A stretch of 64,000 nt of DNA from JAVJSD01 sp040219575 (GCA_040219575.1 JAVJSD010000063.1:90975-154974), one strand, 5' to 3'. Positions 44,808 to 54,944 are shown, numbered from the stretch's first letter. Made by a program: numbers and translations. The notes: generated by a model from the letters alone, not told the origin.

Positions 44808-47009
44808 ATGCGTTCTCCCACCTTCATGGTCCTTCCCACCTGGGCCGGCATCTGTCTGACGCTCATCGCGGCGAGCGCCCCCGCCGCCGCCGAAGTTGCG
44901 CGCGGCCCGCAAGTGCGGCGCGGCTACAACTTCGCCAACGACATCGTTCCCATTCTCAGCCGCTTCAGTTGCAATACCTCGGGCTGCCACGGCAAGGCGG
45001 AAGGGCAAAACGGTTTCAAGCTGTCGGTGTTCGGATTCGATCCGCAGGCGGACCACCGGGCGCTCACGATGGAGGGCCGGGGGCGACGTGTGTTTCCCGC
45101 CGCGCCCGAGCGCAGCCTGTTGTTGATGAAGGCCTGCGGCGACGTGCCGCACGGCGGCGGCGTTCGCATCGCAAAAGACAGTCGTGAATACGAACAGCTT
45201 CGCAACTGGATTAGCTGCGGCATGCCGCTGGGTTCCGAAGACGACCCGCAGGTAGTCCACATTGAAGTGACGCCCCGCGAAGAGACGATGGCGATGCGCG
45301 AATCGGTCGATCTGCGCGTCAACGCGACCTGGTCCAACGGCGAAGTGCAGGATGTCACCTGGCTGGCGCAGTTTCAATCGAACAACGAAGGTTTGGCGCA
45401 AGTCGATGAGACGGGGCACGTCACCGCCGGACTCGCGCCGGGACACGTCGCCGTGATGGCGTCGTACCTGGGCCATGTGGATGTGTTTCAAGCGACCGTG
45501 CCGCGCTCCCGCGTCTCCGCCGATGAGTCCCGGGGCGAACGCCCCGTGCGGAACTTTATCGATCGCCATATTCAACGGCGGCTCGATCAATTGAACATCA
45601 CGGCGGCGGGCGACGCCACCGACGGCGAATTCCTCCGCCGCAGCTATCTCACCATCATCGGCACCTTGCCGACGGCCGCGGAAGCAAGAGCGTTTCTTGG
45701 CGACACCCGCCCCAACCGCCGCGCGCGGTTGATCGACACGCTGCTCGAGCGTCCGGAGTTCGCCGACTACTGGGCGCTCTACTGGTCGGATCTGTTGCGC
45801 GTCGACCGGCAGACGCTCGGCCACAAGGACGCCTACGAGTACTACCGCTGGATTCGCCAGAGCCTGGCGGAAAACAAGCCGCTCGATCGGTTCGCCCGCG
45901 AGATCCTCACGGCCGAGGGGCCGCTATCGGAGACCCCGCAAGGGAACTTGTTCCAGGTCGTCCGCGGCCCGGGGGAGACCGCCAGCATGGTTTCGCAGGT
46001 GTTTCTCGGCGTACGGATTGAATGCGCCCAATGCCACCATCATCCTTTCGATCGCTGGGGGCAGGACGACTATTTTGGGATGGCGGGAATGTTCGCGCAG
46101 GTTCGCACCAAGACGGCGCCCTGGGGAAAGGTGTTGACCGCCGAAGGCGATCCAAGCACCAAACATCCTCGCAGCGGACGCGTCGTCATCGCCCACCCGC
46201 TGGGAACGCCCGAACCGGAAGAGAATCCCGGCGGCGATCGTCGCCGGGCCTTCGCCGACTGGCTGACGGCGAAGGACAACGCGTTCTTCGCCCGCAACAT
46301 GGCCAATCGTGTCTGGGCCCGCATGATGGGAAGGGGACTCGTGGAGCCGGTCGACGACTTTCGCGCCACCAATCCACCCAGCCATCCCGCTCTGCTGGAC
46401 GATCTGGCCGAGCATTTCATCGTCAGCAGGTACGACCTGAAAGCGCTGATCCGCACCATCGCGGCCTCGCACACCTTCCAGCAGTCGTCCGCGACGAACT
46501 CCACCAACCGGGAAGACGAGCAGAGTTTCTCACGCTCCTACTGGCGGCGTCCCGATGCGGAGGTGCTGCTCGACGCGGTCTGCCAGGTGACGGAAGTCCC
46601 CGAGCATTTCGAGAGCCTGCCGGTCGACCGGGCTCTCGAGTTGTGGGACAGCCAAGCGCAGCACGACTTCCTCAAGATGTTCGGCCGCCCGGCCCGCAAG
46701 AGCGCCTGCGAGTGTGAACGAATCGTCGAACCGAGCGTCGCCCAGGTGCTGCACCTGCTCAACAGCGAGCGGATTCAGGAGAAACTCTCCAGCCCCCGCG
46801 GCGCGGTCGCCCGACTGTCCCGTGAGATCGACGATGACGAGCGGTTGGTCGAGGAGTTGTATCTCTCCGCGCTGAGCCGCTATCCCGACGCCGAGGAACG
46901 CGCGCGGGCCGTCAGCTTCCTCGAACATGCGACGCGCCCACGCCGCCAGGCGGTGGAAGATCTGCTGTGGAGCCTGCTGAACTCGCTCGAATTCTCGTTT
47001 TGCCGTTAG
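44808..47009 (+). CDS. DUF1549/DUF1553 protein with c-type-like heme site
   Basis: A signal peptide (LTLIAASAPAAA) opens this 733-residue protein. Early on it has ILSRFSCNTSGCHGKAEG. The C-x4-C-H spacing is a non-standard cytochrome c-like motif common in this family. A Big2-like domain lies near 160-230 (VTWLAQFQSNNEGLAQVDETGHVTAGL). DUF1549 follows (FIDRHIQRRLDQLNI, FLGVRIECAQCHHHPFDRW), then DUF1553 (NRVWARMMGRGLVEPVDDFRATNPPS). The downstream DUF1501 and PPC genes make the familiar planctomycete triad. The pathway is not established, though breakdown of complex sulfated polysaccharide has been suggested in other planctomycetes. Confidence 0.93.
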   Translation: MRSPTFMVLPTWAGICLTLIAASAPAAAEVARGPQVRRGYNFANDIVPILSRFSCNTSGCHGKAEGQNGFKLSVFGFDPQADHRALTMEGRGRRVFPAAPERSLLLMKACGDVPHGGGVRIAKDSREYEQLRNWISCGMPLGSEDDPQVVHIEVTPREETMAMRESVDLRVNATWSNGEVQDVTWLAQFQSNNEGLAQVDETGHVTAGLAPGHVAVMASYLGHVDVFQATVPRSRVSADESRGERPVRNFIDRHIQRRLDQLNITAAGDATDGEFLRRSYLTIIGTLPTAAEARAFLGDTRPNRRARLIDTLLERPEFADYWALYWSDLLRVDRQTLGHKDAYEYYRWIRQSLAENKPLDRFAREILTAEGPLSETPQGNLFQVVRGPGETASMVSQVFLGVRIECAQCHHHPFDRWGQDDYFGMAGMFAQVRTKTAPWGKVLTAEGDPSTKHPRSGRVVIAHPLGTPEPEENPGGDRRRAFADWLTAKDNAFFARNMANRVWARMMGRGLVEPVDDFRATNPPSHPALLDDLAEHFIVSRYDLKALIRTIAASHTFQQSSATNSTNREDEQSFSRSYWRRPDAEVLLDAVCQVTEVPEHFESLPVDRALELWDSQAQHDFLKMFGRPARKSACECERIVEPSVAQVLHLLNSERIQEKLSSPRGAVARLSREIDDDERLVEELYLSALSRYPDAEERARAVSFLEHATRPRRQAVEDLLWSLLNSLEFSFCR

Positions 47010-47040
47010 CCCGCTCAGGACCCCGCCGAGGATGCACGGT

Positions 47041-48372
47041 ATGAAACCGAAAACATTTTGTGACGGCGTGGCTCGCCGCGACGTCTTGCGCATCGGCGCC
47101 GCCGGCCTGTTCGGATTGACGTTGCCCCGCCTGCTGGAGCTCGAAAGCGCCGCCAAGGAGTCGGCCGCCCCGCGCGACACCGGCGTCTCGGTGATCTACC
47201 TGTTCCTCAAGGGTGGTCTCAGCACCATCGACACCTTCGATCTCAAGCCCGAGGCGCCCGCCGAGTTCCGCGGCGACTTCCGCCCCATCGACACGGTCGT
47301 CCCCGGACTGCAGATCGCCGAACACCTGCCCACGGTCGCCCGCAGCACCGACAAGTTCTCGCTGATTCGATCGTTCACGCACTCCAATTCGAGCCACGGT
47401 CAGGCCGACCACTACATGCTGACCGGCTACCTGCCGCGGGCGGGATTCAACGCCAGCCTGACACCGAACAACCAGCAACCGGCGTTTGGTTCGGTGATTG
47501 CCCGCAGCCTGGGTCCGCGCGGTTCGGTGCCGCCTTATGTCTGCGTGCCCGATATGCACCAGAGCGGCGGACCGGCGTACCTGGGCGCCTCGTGCGCCCC
47601 GCTGGCGATCGGGGCCGATCCGAGCGCGCCGAATTTCTCGGTGCCCGACATCGTGCCGCCGCTGGGCATCGACACCGCTCGGGCAGGCGATCGGCGGGCG
47701 CTGTTGGCGGAGGTCGACCGCTTTCAGCAAAGCGCCGAGCAGGAGGCCAATCGCAGCGCCCGCACCGTCGGCGTCTTTCAGCGAAGGGCGTTCGACCTGA
47801 TGACGTCGCCGGAGGCAAAGCGGGCCTTCGACATCGACGCCGAACCGGCGGCCATGCGCAATCGCTACGGGCGTCATACGCTGGGTCAGAGTTGCCTGTT
47901 GGCCCGCCGCCTGGTGGAGGCGGGAGTCCGCTGTGTGACGATCGACCACACCAACTGGGACACCCACGACAATAACTTCATCACGCTCGAGCGTGATCTG
48001 TTGCCCCAACTCGACAGCGCCATGTCGACCTTGTTCGAAGATCTCGAGGATCGCGGCATGCTGGGCAAGACGCTGGTGATCGTCAGCGGAGAATTCGGCC
48101 GCACGCCGCGGATCAACAAGAACGCCGGACGCGACCATTGGGGACCGGCCTTCACCGTGGCGGTCGGCGGCGGCGGCATTGTCGGCGGCCGTGTCATCGG
48201 CGCCAGCGACGAGCGCGCCGAGAAACCGGCCCACACACCGCACGGACCGGAAGACCTGGCCGCCACGATGTATCACCTGCTGGGCGTCGATCCGACGACG
48301 ACCTACTACACGCCGGAAGGTCGGCCCGTGCCGATCGTCAACGGCGGCCGCGTCATTCGCTCGCTCCTGTAG
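47041..48372 (+). CDS. DUF1501 family protein (Tat-exported)
   Basis: ATG 47041 has GAGG nine bases upstream and gives a 443-residue protein with twin-arginine signal ARRDVLRIGAAGLFGLTLP. The remainder has the DUF1501 sulfatase-like core. VIYLFLKGGLSTIDTFD and HSNSSHGQADHYMLTGY lie early. Later come CVPDMHQSGGPAYLG and NWDTHDNNF, then the late EFGRTPRINKNAGRDHWG motif. It should be folded before export. It lies 31 bases after the DUF1549 gene and is almost certainly in one operon with it. Confidence 0.94.
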   Translation: MKPKTFCDGVARRDVLRIGAAGLFGLTLPRLLELESAAKESAAPRDTGVSVIYLFLKGGLSTIDTFDLKPEAPAEFRGDFRPIDTVVPGLQIAEHLPTVARSTDKFSLIRSFTHSNSSHGQADHYMLTGYLPRAGFNASLTPNNQQPAFGSVIARSLGPRGSVPPYVCVPDMHQSGGPAYLGASCAPLAIGADPSAPNFSVPDIVPPLGIDTARAGDRRALLAEVDRFQQSAEQEANRSARTVGVFQRRAFDLMTSPEAKRAFDIDAEPAAMRNRYGRHTLGQSCLLARRLVEAGVRCVTIDHTNWDTHDNNFITLERDLLPQLDSAMSTLFEDLEDRGMLGKTLVIVSGEFGRTPRINKNAGRDHWGPAFTVAVGGGGIVGGRVIGASDERAEKPAHTPHGPEDLAATMYHLLGVDPTTTYYTPEGRPVPIVNGGRVIRSLL

Positions 48373-48388
48373 AGGCACGCTGACGGTC

Positions 48389-50749
48389 ATGAGATTTCCG
48401 CATATCGCCGGCATCCGGCGGTTCCTCGCCGCGGTGTTGTTGATCGGCGCCGTTTCAACGCCGACCTCGGCCGAGCCGCCGCATACGTCGTACATCTTCC
48501 CCGCCGGCGGCCGGCGCGGAACCCGGGTCGATGTGCGCGTGGGAGGCTGCTACCTGCATCAGGAAGCTCCACTGCGGATGACGGGCGACGGCGTGCAGGC
48601 GAGTCCCGCGGTGCGTCTCGCCGAGGACACGATCTGGTTCGAGGGTCCGCTGCTGTATCCCCCCGAGAGCAGCCGTAAGGAAGACTATCCGCGGGACTAC
48701 CTCGGCTGGATCGCAATCGACGCCGACGCGACGACGGGGCCGCGCCATTGGCGCGTGTCGACCTCGCAGGGCGTCGCCGCCGCGCGGACCTTCATCGTGG
48801 GCGATCTCCCGGAGGTGGTCGAACAAGAGATCGACGGCGACCCCGTGCCGACGAAGGTTTCGCCCCCTGTCACGATCAACGGCCGCATCTTCCCGCGGCG
48901 CGACATCGACGTGTGGACGTTTCGGGCCGAGGCGCGTCAGCAGGTCACCTGCAGCGTGGCCGCCGCCAGCCTGGGCTCACCGCTCGATGCGCGAATCGAA
49001 ATTCGCGCCCCCGGCGGAAAGGTCGTGGCCGAGAGCAGCGGCCGCTTCTCCCTCGACCCGCAACTGCGATTCGAGACCACCACGGCCGGCCTGTATGAGG
49101 TCCGCATCCACGATGCGGCCTTCGGCGGAATGCAGGACCATGTGTACCGGCTGACCATCACCGCCGGCCCCTGGCTCGACGGCGTGTTTCCGTTGGGCGG
49201 TCGACGAGGGGAAACCGTCGAACTGCAACTGCGCGGACAGCAGCTGAGTTCGACGACCGCGAACCTTGCGATTCCCGCCGACGCGGCCGACGTGGCACGC
49301 CTTCCGTTGTCGATCGACGGCCTGGCGACGTCGATCGAATTGGAGACCGGCGAGCTTCGCGAGGCGAAGGAAGTCGAACCAAACAATCAGCAGCAGCAAG
49401 CCGTCCTGGAAAGCGCCCCCGTCACGCTCAACGGCCGCATCAGTTCGCCCGGCGACGTCGATGTCTGGGCATTCGATACCACCAAAGGCGACAAACTTCA
49501 GTTCGAAGTGCACGCAGCCCGACTCGGCTCGCCGCTCGATTCCCTGCTCATTGTGCGCAACGAGGCGGGCGACGAACTGGCTCGCAACGACGACGTCAGC
49601 GGCGGCATGCCCGATTCAAGGCTTGTGTTCACCGCCAAAGCCGATGGCCGCGTGTTCGTCGAGGTCAGCGAACGATTCGCGCAGCGCGGCGGGCCGGCGT
49701 TCGCCTATCGCTTGCACGTCACGCCTCCAACTTCGCCGGGCTTCGCCATCACCGCTCCGTCCGACGCGCTCAACATCGATCGCGGCGGTCAGCAGAAGCT
49801 GCAACTCACGCTCGCCGCCGAGTCGGGATTCAATCGCCCGATCAAGATCACGGTCGAGGGTTTGCCCGAGGGGGTGACCGCGCAGGAACTGACGCTGAAG
49901 AAGGTCGGCGGCCGGGCGAACCTGACGATCGACGCCGCGGAGACGGCGCGGCTGGGCACGACACCGATTCGCATTGTGGGCGTCACGACCGACGACCAGC
50001 CGCCGGTGACGTCCGTCGCCCAGGCGGCGACAACAACCGGTGCGACGCCGCCTGCGGACACCGTGTTGGCCGTCGCCCAGCCCACGCCCTTCACCTTCGC
50101 CGGAGAGTACGCCTTCAGTTTCGTCCGCCGCGGCAGCGTTCACTACAAGCGCTACCACATCGAGCGCGGCGGCTATCGGGGCCCGCTCGAAGTGCAACTC
50201 GCCGACCGGCAAGTACGGCATCTGCAGGGCGTGACGGGCCCCAAGATCACCGTGCCGGCGGACGCCGATTCCTTCGACTATCCGATCTTCCTGCCGCCCT
50301 GGATGGAGTTGGGCCGCACCAGCCGCACGACGCTGATGGCGACCGGCGTCGTGACCGGCCCCGACGGCCAGAACCATCGCGTGGTCTACAGTTCCGGCGT
50401 TCCCGGCGATCAAATGATCTGCCGCGTCTCTCCGGCGCTGCTGCAAATTGCGGCCCCTTCGCAACTCGCCGTCGCGCCTGGCGAATCGACCGTCATTCCC
50501 ATCACGGTGAAACGTGACGCGGAAGTCCGAGGCGACGTCCGCGTCGAACTGGTGTCGCCCGCGCATGTCTCGGGAGTCTCCGCCGAGCCCGTGATTCTGA
50601 ACGACGGATCCGAGCAGGCGGAGTTGATCGTTGAATTCACCGACGCGCCGGGGCCGTTGAATATGCCGCTGCTGCTGAGGGCCACGAGTGGTCAGGGGAA
50701 TTCTCGCGTCGTTGGTGAGACGGAAATCGAGCCCTACTGGGCAAAATGA
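48389..50749 (+). CDS. Secreted protein with two PPC domains
   Basis: From ATG 48389 the product has a signal peptide (FLAAVLLIGAVSTPTSA) and 786 residues. It follows DUF1501 by 16 bases. Two pre-peptidase C-terminal domains are seen (VTINGRIFPRRDIDVWTFRA and VTLNGRISSPGDVDVWAFDT), each an eight-strand sandwich. They are followed by a third repetitive region with PTPFTFAGEYAFSFVRRGSV and an Ig-like tail. It is the customary third member of the DUF1549-DUF1501 operon and probably acts in the periplasm or at the cell surface. Confidence 0.88.
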   Translation: MRFPHIAGIRRFLAAVLLIGAVSTPTSAEPPHTSYIFPAGGRRGTRVDVRVGGCYLHQEAPLRMTGDGVQASPAVRLAEDTIWFEGPLLYPPESSRKEDYPRDYLGWIAIDADATTGPRHWRVSTSQGVAAARTFIVGDLPEVVEQEIDGDPVPTKVSPPVTINGRIFPRRDIDVWTFRAEARQQVTCSVAAASLGSPLDARIEIRAPGGKVVAESSGRFSLDPQLRFETTTAGLYEVRIHDAAFGGMQDHVYRLTITAGPWLDGVFPLGGRRGETVELQLRGQQLSSTTANLAIPADAADVARLPLSIDGLATSIELETGELREAKEVEPNNQQQQAVLESAPVTLNGRISSPGDVDVWAFDTTKGDKLQFEVHAARLGSPLDSLLIVRNEAGDELARNDDVSGGMPDSRLVFTAKADGRVFVEVSERFAQRGGPAFAYRLHVTPPTSPGFAITAPSDALNIDRGGQQKLQLTLAAESGFNRPIKITVEGLPEGVTAQELTLKKVGGRANLTIDAAETARLGTTPIRIVGVTTDDQPPVTSVAQAATTTGATPPADTVLAVAQPTPFTFAGEYAFSFVRRGSVHYKRYHIERGGYRGPLEVQLADRQVRHLQGVTGPKITVPADADSFDYPIFLPPWMELGRTSRTTLMATGVVTGPDGQNHRVVYSSGVPGDQMICRVSPALLQIAAPSQLAVAPGESTVIPITVKRDAEVRGDVRVELVSPAHVSGVSAEPVILNDGSEQAELIVEFTDAPGPLNMPLLLRATSGQGNSRVVGETEIEPYWAK

Positions 50750-50977
50750 CCCGATCGCAATCGACGCCATCACCGGCCGCCGTCCGCTGCAATGCAGCCC
50801 CGAACATGCAACTCACTCGCGGTGTGCGGAGCCCCTGTTTCGGCGGATTTCTCCGGAAACGGTATGCACCTCGGTCGGTACCGCGTAAGCTAGACGCTGT
50901 TGTTGCGTACATCTTGGAATCGGTTCATCGCGGCGAGTTCTTCTATCGCCTACTAATTCTCTTCAGCGAGGTTCGCC

Positions 50978-52882
50978 ATGCGTTGTTTCCCGTTGCGTCG
51001 AGCGCCGTTCTTCGGCGCCTTGCTTCTCGCAACGTTCCTTGCCGCGGACACAGCGACGGCCCAGCAGCGATTCGCGCTGAACACGGGCGACTCGTCGTCG
51101 GCCTCGACGGCGGTTCTCGGCGACGGCCGACTGTCGATCATCGATGCGCAGGGCAACCGCTTCGAATATGAGCGGCGCCGCCTCCAGGACTCCCTCGACC
51201 GCCGCTACCTCGCCTACTACAGCGACGAGGCGCGGCAGTACATTCGCTTTCCCGTCGCCGGCGAGGGCGCGATGTACATCGGCTCGCGGCGCGGCATCGG
51301 CGTTTCGTGGCGGCGGAGTCAGATGACGGTGCAACCGGTCGCCGGGGCGCAGTCCACGTCGCGACGTGTGATCAGTGCGGCCGCCCCGCCTTCGCTGCCC
51401 ACGCAATTCGGCGTGCTGGCCGGGCCCAACAACCAGTTCACCCTCGCCTCGGTCGACGAATCAGGCGTGCTTCAGTACTACCAGTCGAGCGGCGACTCCT
51501 GGCGACATGGCGAGTCGACGGTCCGCGGCGTGTTTCCACCCGGCACCCCGTTGGCGCTCGCCACGCGTGGCGACGCCCGGGCCGCCGCCTATGGCGTCAA
51601 CGCGCGCGGCGAACTTGTCGAGATTTCCGGCGGTCAAGCGAAAACAATCTCCGGCGTCGCCGCGCCGCGTTTCTCGCCCGGCACGCAACTCGGGCAATGG
51701 ACCGAGCGCGGGGCCACGCTGCTGTTCGCCGTCGACGACGCCGGCGCCGTCTGGCAGATCGATCCCGACGCCGGCCGGTTTTCACCCGTCGAAAGCCGCG
51801 GAGGTTTCTTCGAACCCGGCGTTCCGGTCGCGGCCGTGGGGGGCGCGGGCTCGCTGTTCCTCGTCGATCGGACAGGGAATCTGATCGGCTATTCGCTCCG
51901 CGGCGGCGCCTGGTCGCGGCCCTATCGCATCGCGTCGGGCTTTCTCTCGGGCGGTGCGATCTCGGCCGAGCAAGTCGCGCGTGCCGGGCGTTCGCCTTCG
52001 GTGCAGGTCGCCGTCGCCGATGCCGGCGGACGATTGCGATTGCTGGAGAACGCCGACGGCCAATGGAGCGAACAGAACATCGGCGACGTTTACTTGCCGC
52101 CGGGCGCTCCCGTGGCCATGACCGCCGCCGAAGACGGAATGCACTTATCTGCGGTGGGCGCCGACGGCCAGTGGAGCGAATGGTACCAGACGGGCGATCG
52201 CTGGTCGTCGCGGCCCATCGCCTCCGGCTTTCCCGCCGGCGCCCAGGTGGTGCTGCACCCGGCGGGGCCGCAAGCCTTCGCCATCGACCGAACGGGCCGC
52301 ATCGTCGCCGGGCGCTGGCGCGATCGTCGCTGGCAGTGCGCGCTGTGTTCTCCCGAGTACGGCCTGTCGCCGCTGTTGGAGAAGCGGAACATCATCCCCA
52401 ACCCGCCCCTTGCGCCCGCGGAAGTGGTGCTCGAGAACACGCACGACGAGGAACTCGTGGCGCGAATCTTCGATGTCCGTCAGCCCAAGCGTCCCACCGA
52501 GGTCCGCATCCCGGCGGGGGGCCGCGTCACGCATCGTTTCGAGCGCGATGCCGGCGCCACGCTCGAAGAAGTGAATCTGCTGGCCGCACCGGGCGGTCAA
52601 CTGGTCGAGGACGTCAACCGTTACCCGCTGCCGCCGCAGCAGTACTACAACGTGGCGGTCTACGCCAACCGCGTCACCAGCGTGTACTACGACGCCACCA
52701 AGGGCCGCGATCTGCCGCCCGAGGAAGTCAATCGCTCGCTGGTGAGTCTGGGCGTGTTCCCGATTCCACCCGGCGAGCAGGTGCAATCCGGCGAGCGGTT
52801 GGACGTGCACCGCGAGGCGATCCTGCGCCGCAACCCCGGGGCGGTCTCGAACTTCGAGACGCCCGGCATCCCGCCGCGATAA
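50978..52882 (+). CDS. Secreted beta-propeller-like protein
   Basis: A signal peptide (FFGALLLATFLAADTATA) opens this 634-residue product. Much of it consists of repeated four-stranded blades of about 45 residues with W-S-E/W-Q-like turns (FGVLAGPNNQFTLASVDESG, WTERGATLLFAVDDAGAVWQ, GSLFLVDRTGNLIGYSLRGG, MHLSAVGADGQWSEWYQTGD). This fits a five- to seven-bladed propeller of the tectonin or PLL-lectin type. The C-terminal 170 residues form an Ig-like region (VVLENTHDEELVARIFDV). A carbohydrate-binding role is plausible. Confidence 0.72.
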   Translation: MRCFPLRRAPFFGALLLATFLAADTATAQQRFALNTGDSSSASTAVLGDGRLSIIDAQGNRFEYERRRLQDSLDRRYLAYYSDEARQYIRFPVAGEGAMYIGSRRGIGVSWRRSQMTVQPVAGAQSTSRRVISAAAPPSLPTQFGVLAGPNNQFTLASVDESGVLQYYQSSGDSWRHGESTVRGVFPPGTPLALATRGDARAAAYGVNARGELVEISGGQAKTISGVAAPRFSPGTQLGQWTERGATLLFAVDDAGAVWQIDPDAGRFSPVESRGGFFEPGVPVAAVGGAGSLFLVDRTGNLIGYSLRGGAWSRPYRIASGFLSGGAISAEQVARAGRSPSVQVAVADAGGRLRLLENADGQWSEQNIGDVYLPPGAPVAMTAAEDGMHLSAVGADGQWSEWYQTGDRWSSRPIASGFPAGAQVVLHPAGPQAFAIDRTGRIVAGRWRDRRWQCALCSPEYGLSPLLEKRNIIPNPPLAPAEVVLENTHDEELVARIFDVRQPKRPTEVRIPAGGRVTHRFERDAGATLEEVNLLAAPGGQLVEDVNRYPLPPQQYYNVAVYANRVTSVYYDATKGRDLPPEEVNRSLVSLGVFPIPPGEQVQSGERLDVHREAILRRNPGAVSNFETPGIPPR

Positions 52883-52897
52883 CTCAACCGGCCTTGC

Positions 52898-53350
52898 TCA
52901 GCCGGCCTTGCTGGCGCTCGCTCCGCCGGAGGCGGCCTTGTGCTGCCGCAGGATCTGCGTGATGTGATCGACGCCTTCCTGCTCTTCCTTGAGGATGTCT
53001 TCCAGGAAGACCACCAGGGCCCGGTCGCCCTCGGCGAGTTCCAGAGCCTCGTTGTACAGTTTCACGGCGGCGGTCTCGAACTCCAGGCCGTGCTGCAGCA
53101 GTTCGTTCACGTCGTACGACTGCTTCACCGCATTGCGCTCGATGGTCGGCACGCCGCCCATGGCCGAAACCTTGTCGCCCACCAGTTTCGCATGCCCGTA
53201 CGACTCCTTGGCGCTGTCGAAGAACATGTCCGAGTAGACTTCCCGCCACAGACCCGAGACCAGGAAGCCCGCCTGCGAGTACTGTGCGACGCCGGTCCAC
53301 TCGTGTCGCAGGCATTCGTTCAACTTGGCGATCGTCTTTTCTTTATCCAT
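52898..53350 (-). CDS. Ferritin-like diiron protein
   Basis: The 150-residue four-helix bundle has the iron-ligand pattern of bacterioferritin-like proteins. LRHEWTGVAQY carries a Glu, SAKESYGHAKLVGDKV the Glu-x-x-His, GLEFETAAVKLYNEA a Glu, and LKEEQEGVDHITQIL the Glu-x-x-x-x-His. The Ala/Ser-rich tail is unusual. Such proteins store iron or destroy peroxide. It stands alone between the propeller gene and a short-chain dehydrogenase. Confidence 0.9.
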   Translation of the reverse strand: MDKEKTIAKLNECLRHEWTGVAQYSQAGFLVSGLWREVYSDMFFDSAKESYGHAKLVGDKVSAMGGVPTIERNAVKQSYDVNELLQHGLEFETAAVKLYNEALELAEGDRALVVFLEDILKEEQEGVDHITQILRQHKAASGGASASKAG

Positions 53351-53859
53351 GGCCGGGCCTCTTATGAGATGCGTTGTGTAGTTGGGGAGAATTGCGGGTT
53401 GCAGTTTTGAGTTGCTCTTCTATCGTCAAAATCTAGCGGCGAGTGAAGAGAAATCCAGTGCTCTCTAACATGTTTCCTGGAAATAGTTTAGAAAACCTGC
53501 TTGACGATATTGCGTCTCGACAAGCAGCCCCGAAAGCAGCGCCAGCCGTGAGACTGGATATCAGCCCGGCGGCGTCAAAAGCCGCGACGGGCACGCGACT
53601 CGATGTCAAGAGGCGGTCGTTTCTGGCGCGGCGCCCCATCGGCGGCGTTGGAAGCGGGCCTCGCGATCGGCCACGGCCGTTCCGGCCGTGGCTGGTGCTG
53701 CGCAATCGCGAAGAATTTGGGTAGCAGAAGTCGTGAGACTTCTCGAACGGCGGTCGTTGTACTGAATTCCCGAACTCTCACGAGTTCGGCTACTCGAAAA
53801 CCAAGACGTCACAAAGCGCTGGGACGCTGTCATCGTCCGCCGCGCCCGACGAGGCCGCG
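53351..53859. repeat. Intergenic region with two hairpin repeats
   Basis: About 500 bases lack a credible gene. A perfect 10-bp-arm hairpin with a three-base loop lies at 53670-53692 (GCCACGGCCG/CGGCCGTGGC). A second element at 53721-53794 begins GTAGCAGAAGTCGTGAGACT and ends GAGTTCGGCTAC, with two nested stems. It resembles the core of the perfect inverted repeat at 22824. Both may be mobile palindromes. Confidence 0.7.
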
Positions 53860-54591
53860 TCAGATGTAGGCCTGCGTCGTCGGCTTGATCACCATCTCCG
53901 GCACATGCGCCCGCGGCGGGAGCTGCGCCAGCGCGACCACCATGTGCGCCACGTCGTCCGCCTGCAGGATTCTCGCCCGATGCTCGTCGCTGACCGGACT
54001 GGGGCGGTTCAGCAGGATCGGCGTGTCCACCTCGCCGGGATAGATATTGGTGACGCGAATTCCATGAGCGGCCTCTTCGTTGCCGACGGCGGTGCCCAGG
54101 GCGGTCATGGCGAACTTCGAGGCGCAGTAGGCGACGCCCCCCAGCGCCGCGGCCCGCTTACCCGCGATCGACGAGATGTTCACAATCAGTCCGTCTCCCC
54201 GCTCGCGCATCGCGGGCAACACGGCATGCATGCAGTTGTAGGCGCCGGTGGCGTTGACGGCCAGCACCTGGTCCCACTGCTCGGGCGTCATCTCGGCCAT
54301 GGTGCGGGTCTTGATGTTGGTGCCGGCGGAACTGACCAGAATGTCGATCGATCCGAGCTGCTCGCGTGCCCAGCGGAAGAACGTGTCGACGCTTGGGCGA
54401 TCGGCCACATCGAGCAGGTGATGCAAGATGGGGGGCTCTCCCGAGAATCCTTGAGCCGTTTCCAGCAGCGGCTCTTCCCGTCGCCCGCCGACCGCCACGC
54501 GGCAACCGGCCTCCGCCAGGCCCTGGGCGATGCCGCGTCCGATTCCCGTTCCGCCGCCGGTGACGACCGCCGTCTTTCCCTTCAAACTCAT
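53860..54591 (-). CDS. Short-chain dehydrogenase/reductase
   Basis: The 243-residue protein is the classical SDR length. It has AVVTGGGTGIGRG for the NAD(P) cofactor, VSSAGTNIK, VNISSIAGKRAA with the catalytic Ser, and YCASKFAM with the Tyr-x-x-x-Lys pair. It is likely cytoplasmic and uses a small alcohol or ketone. No sequence feature fixes the substrate. ATG 54591 has GGAG upstream. Confidence 0.93.
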   Translation of the reverse strand: MSLKGKTAVVTGGGTGIGRGIAQGLAEAGCRVAVGGRREEPLLETAQGFSGEPPILHHLLDVADRPSVDTFFRWAREQLGSIDILVSSAGTNIKTRTMAEMTPEQWDQVLAVNATGAYNCMHAVLPAMRERGDGLIVNISSIAGKRAAALGGVAYCASKFAMTALGTAVGNEEAAHGIRVTNIYPGEVDTPILLNRPSPVSDEHRARILQADDVAHMVVALAQLPPRAHVPEMVIKPTTQAYI

Positions 54592-54944
54592 GATTTAGCT
54601 CCTCTCAATGGGTGAGGCACCCTTTGTAACGGGCCGGCCAGCGGCAGCAAAGTAGTGCCGCGGCGATCGACGACCTTCATTAACCCGAGAATTGAAGCGA
54701 GATTGGGACAAGCCCGACGGCGTTCGCTGCTTGCGAACGGTGGAGATTTGACAAATAATTCAGAGAAGGAAACGAATCGTCACCCCGTAGCCGATCGGCA
54801 GCAATTCCTCTCCCACGTGGGACGCCCCGTTGGGCGGTTGCGGTGCGACACCCTTCTTCGGGGTTCTTCGCCCTTACCCCAGAAGCGTTTTCGACGATCA
54901 TGCGCTCGTTCGTTTTGTAGCCGGGATTCCTTGGTAGGACATCG
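54592..54944. other. 350-base gap before the RDD operon
   Basis: No gene is evident. The region should carry the promoters of the SDR gene (minus strand) and of the RDD-to-DUF58 operon (plus strand). AT-rich bases near 54740-54780 are the least GC-rich part. No box could be assigned. Confidence 0.45.

Noticed and set aside
53443..53724. Plus-strand frame of 93 codons between the ferritin-like and SDR genes
   Set aside because: It runs through the 10-bp hairpin and ends in low-complexity Arg/Pro; more likely repeat-bearing intergenic DNA.
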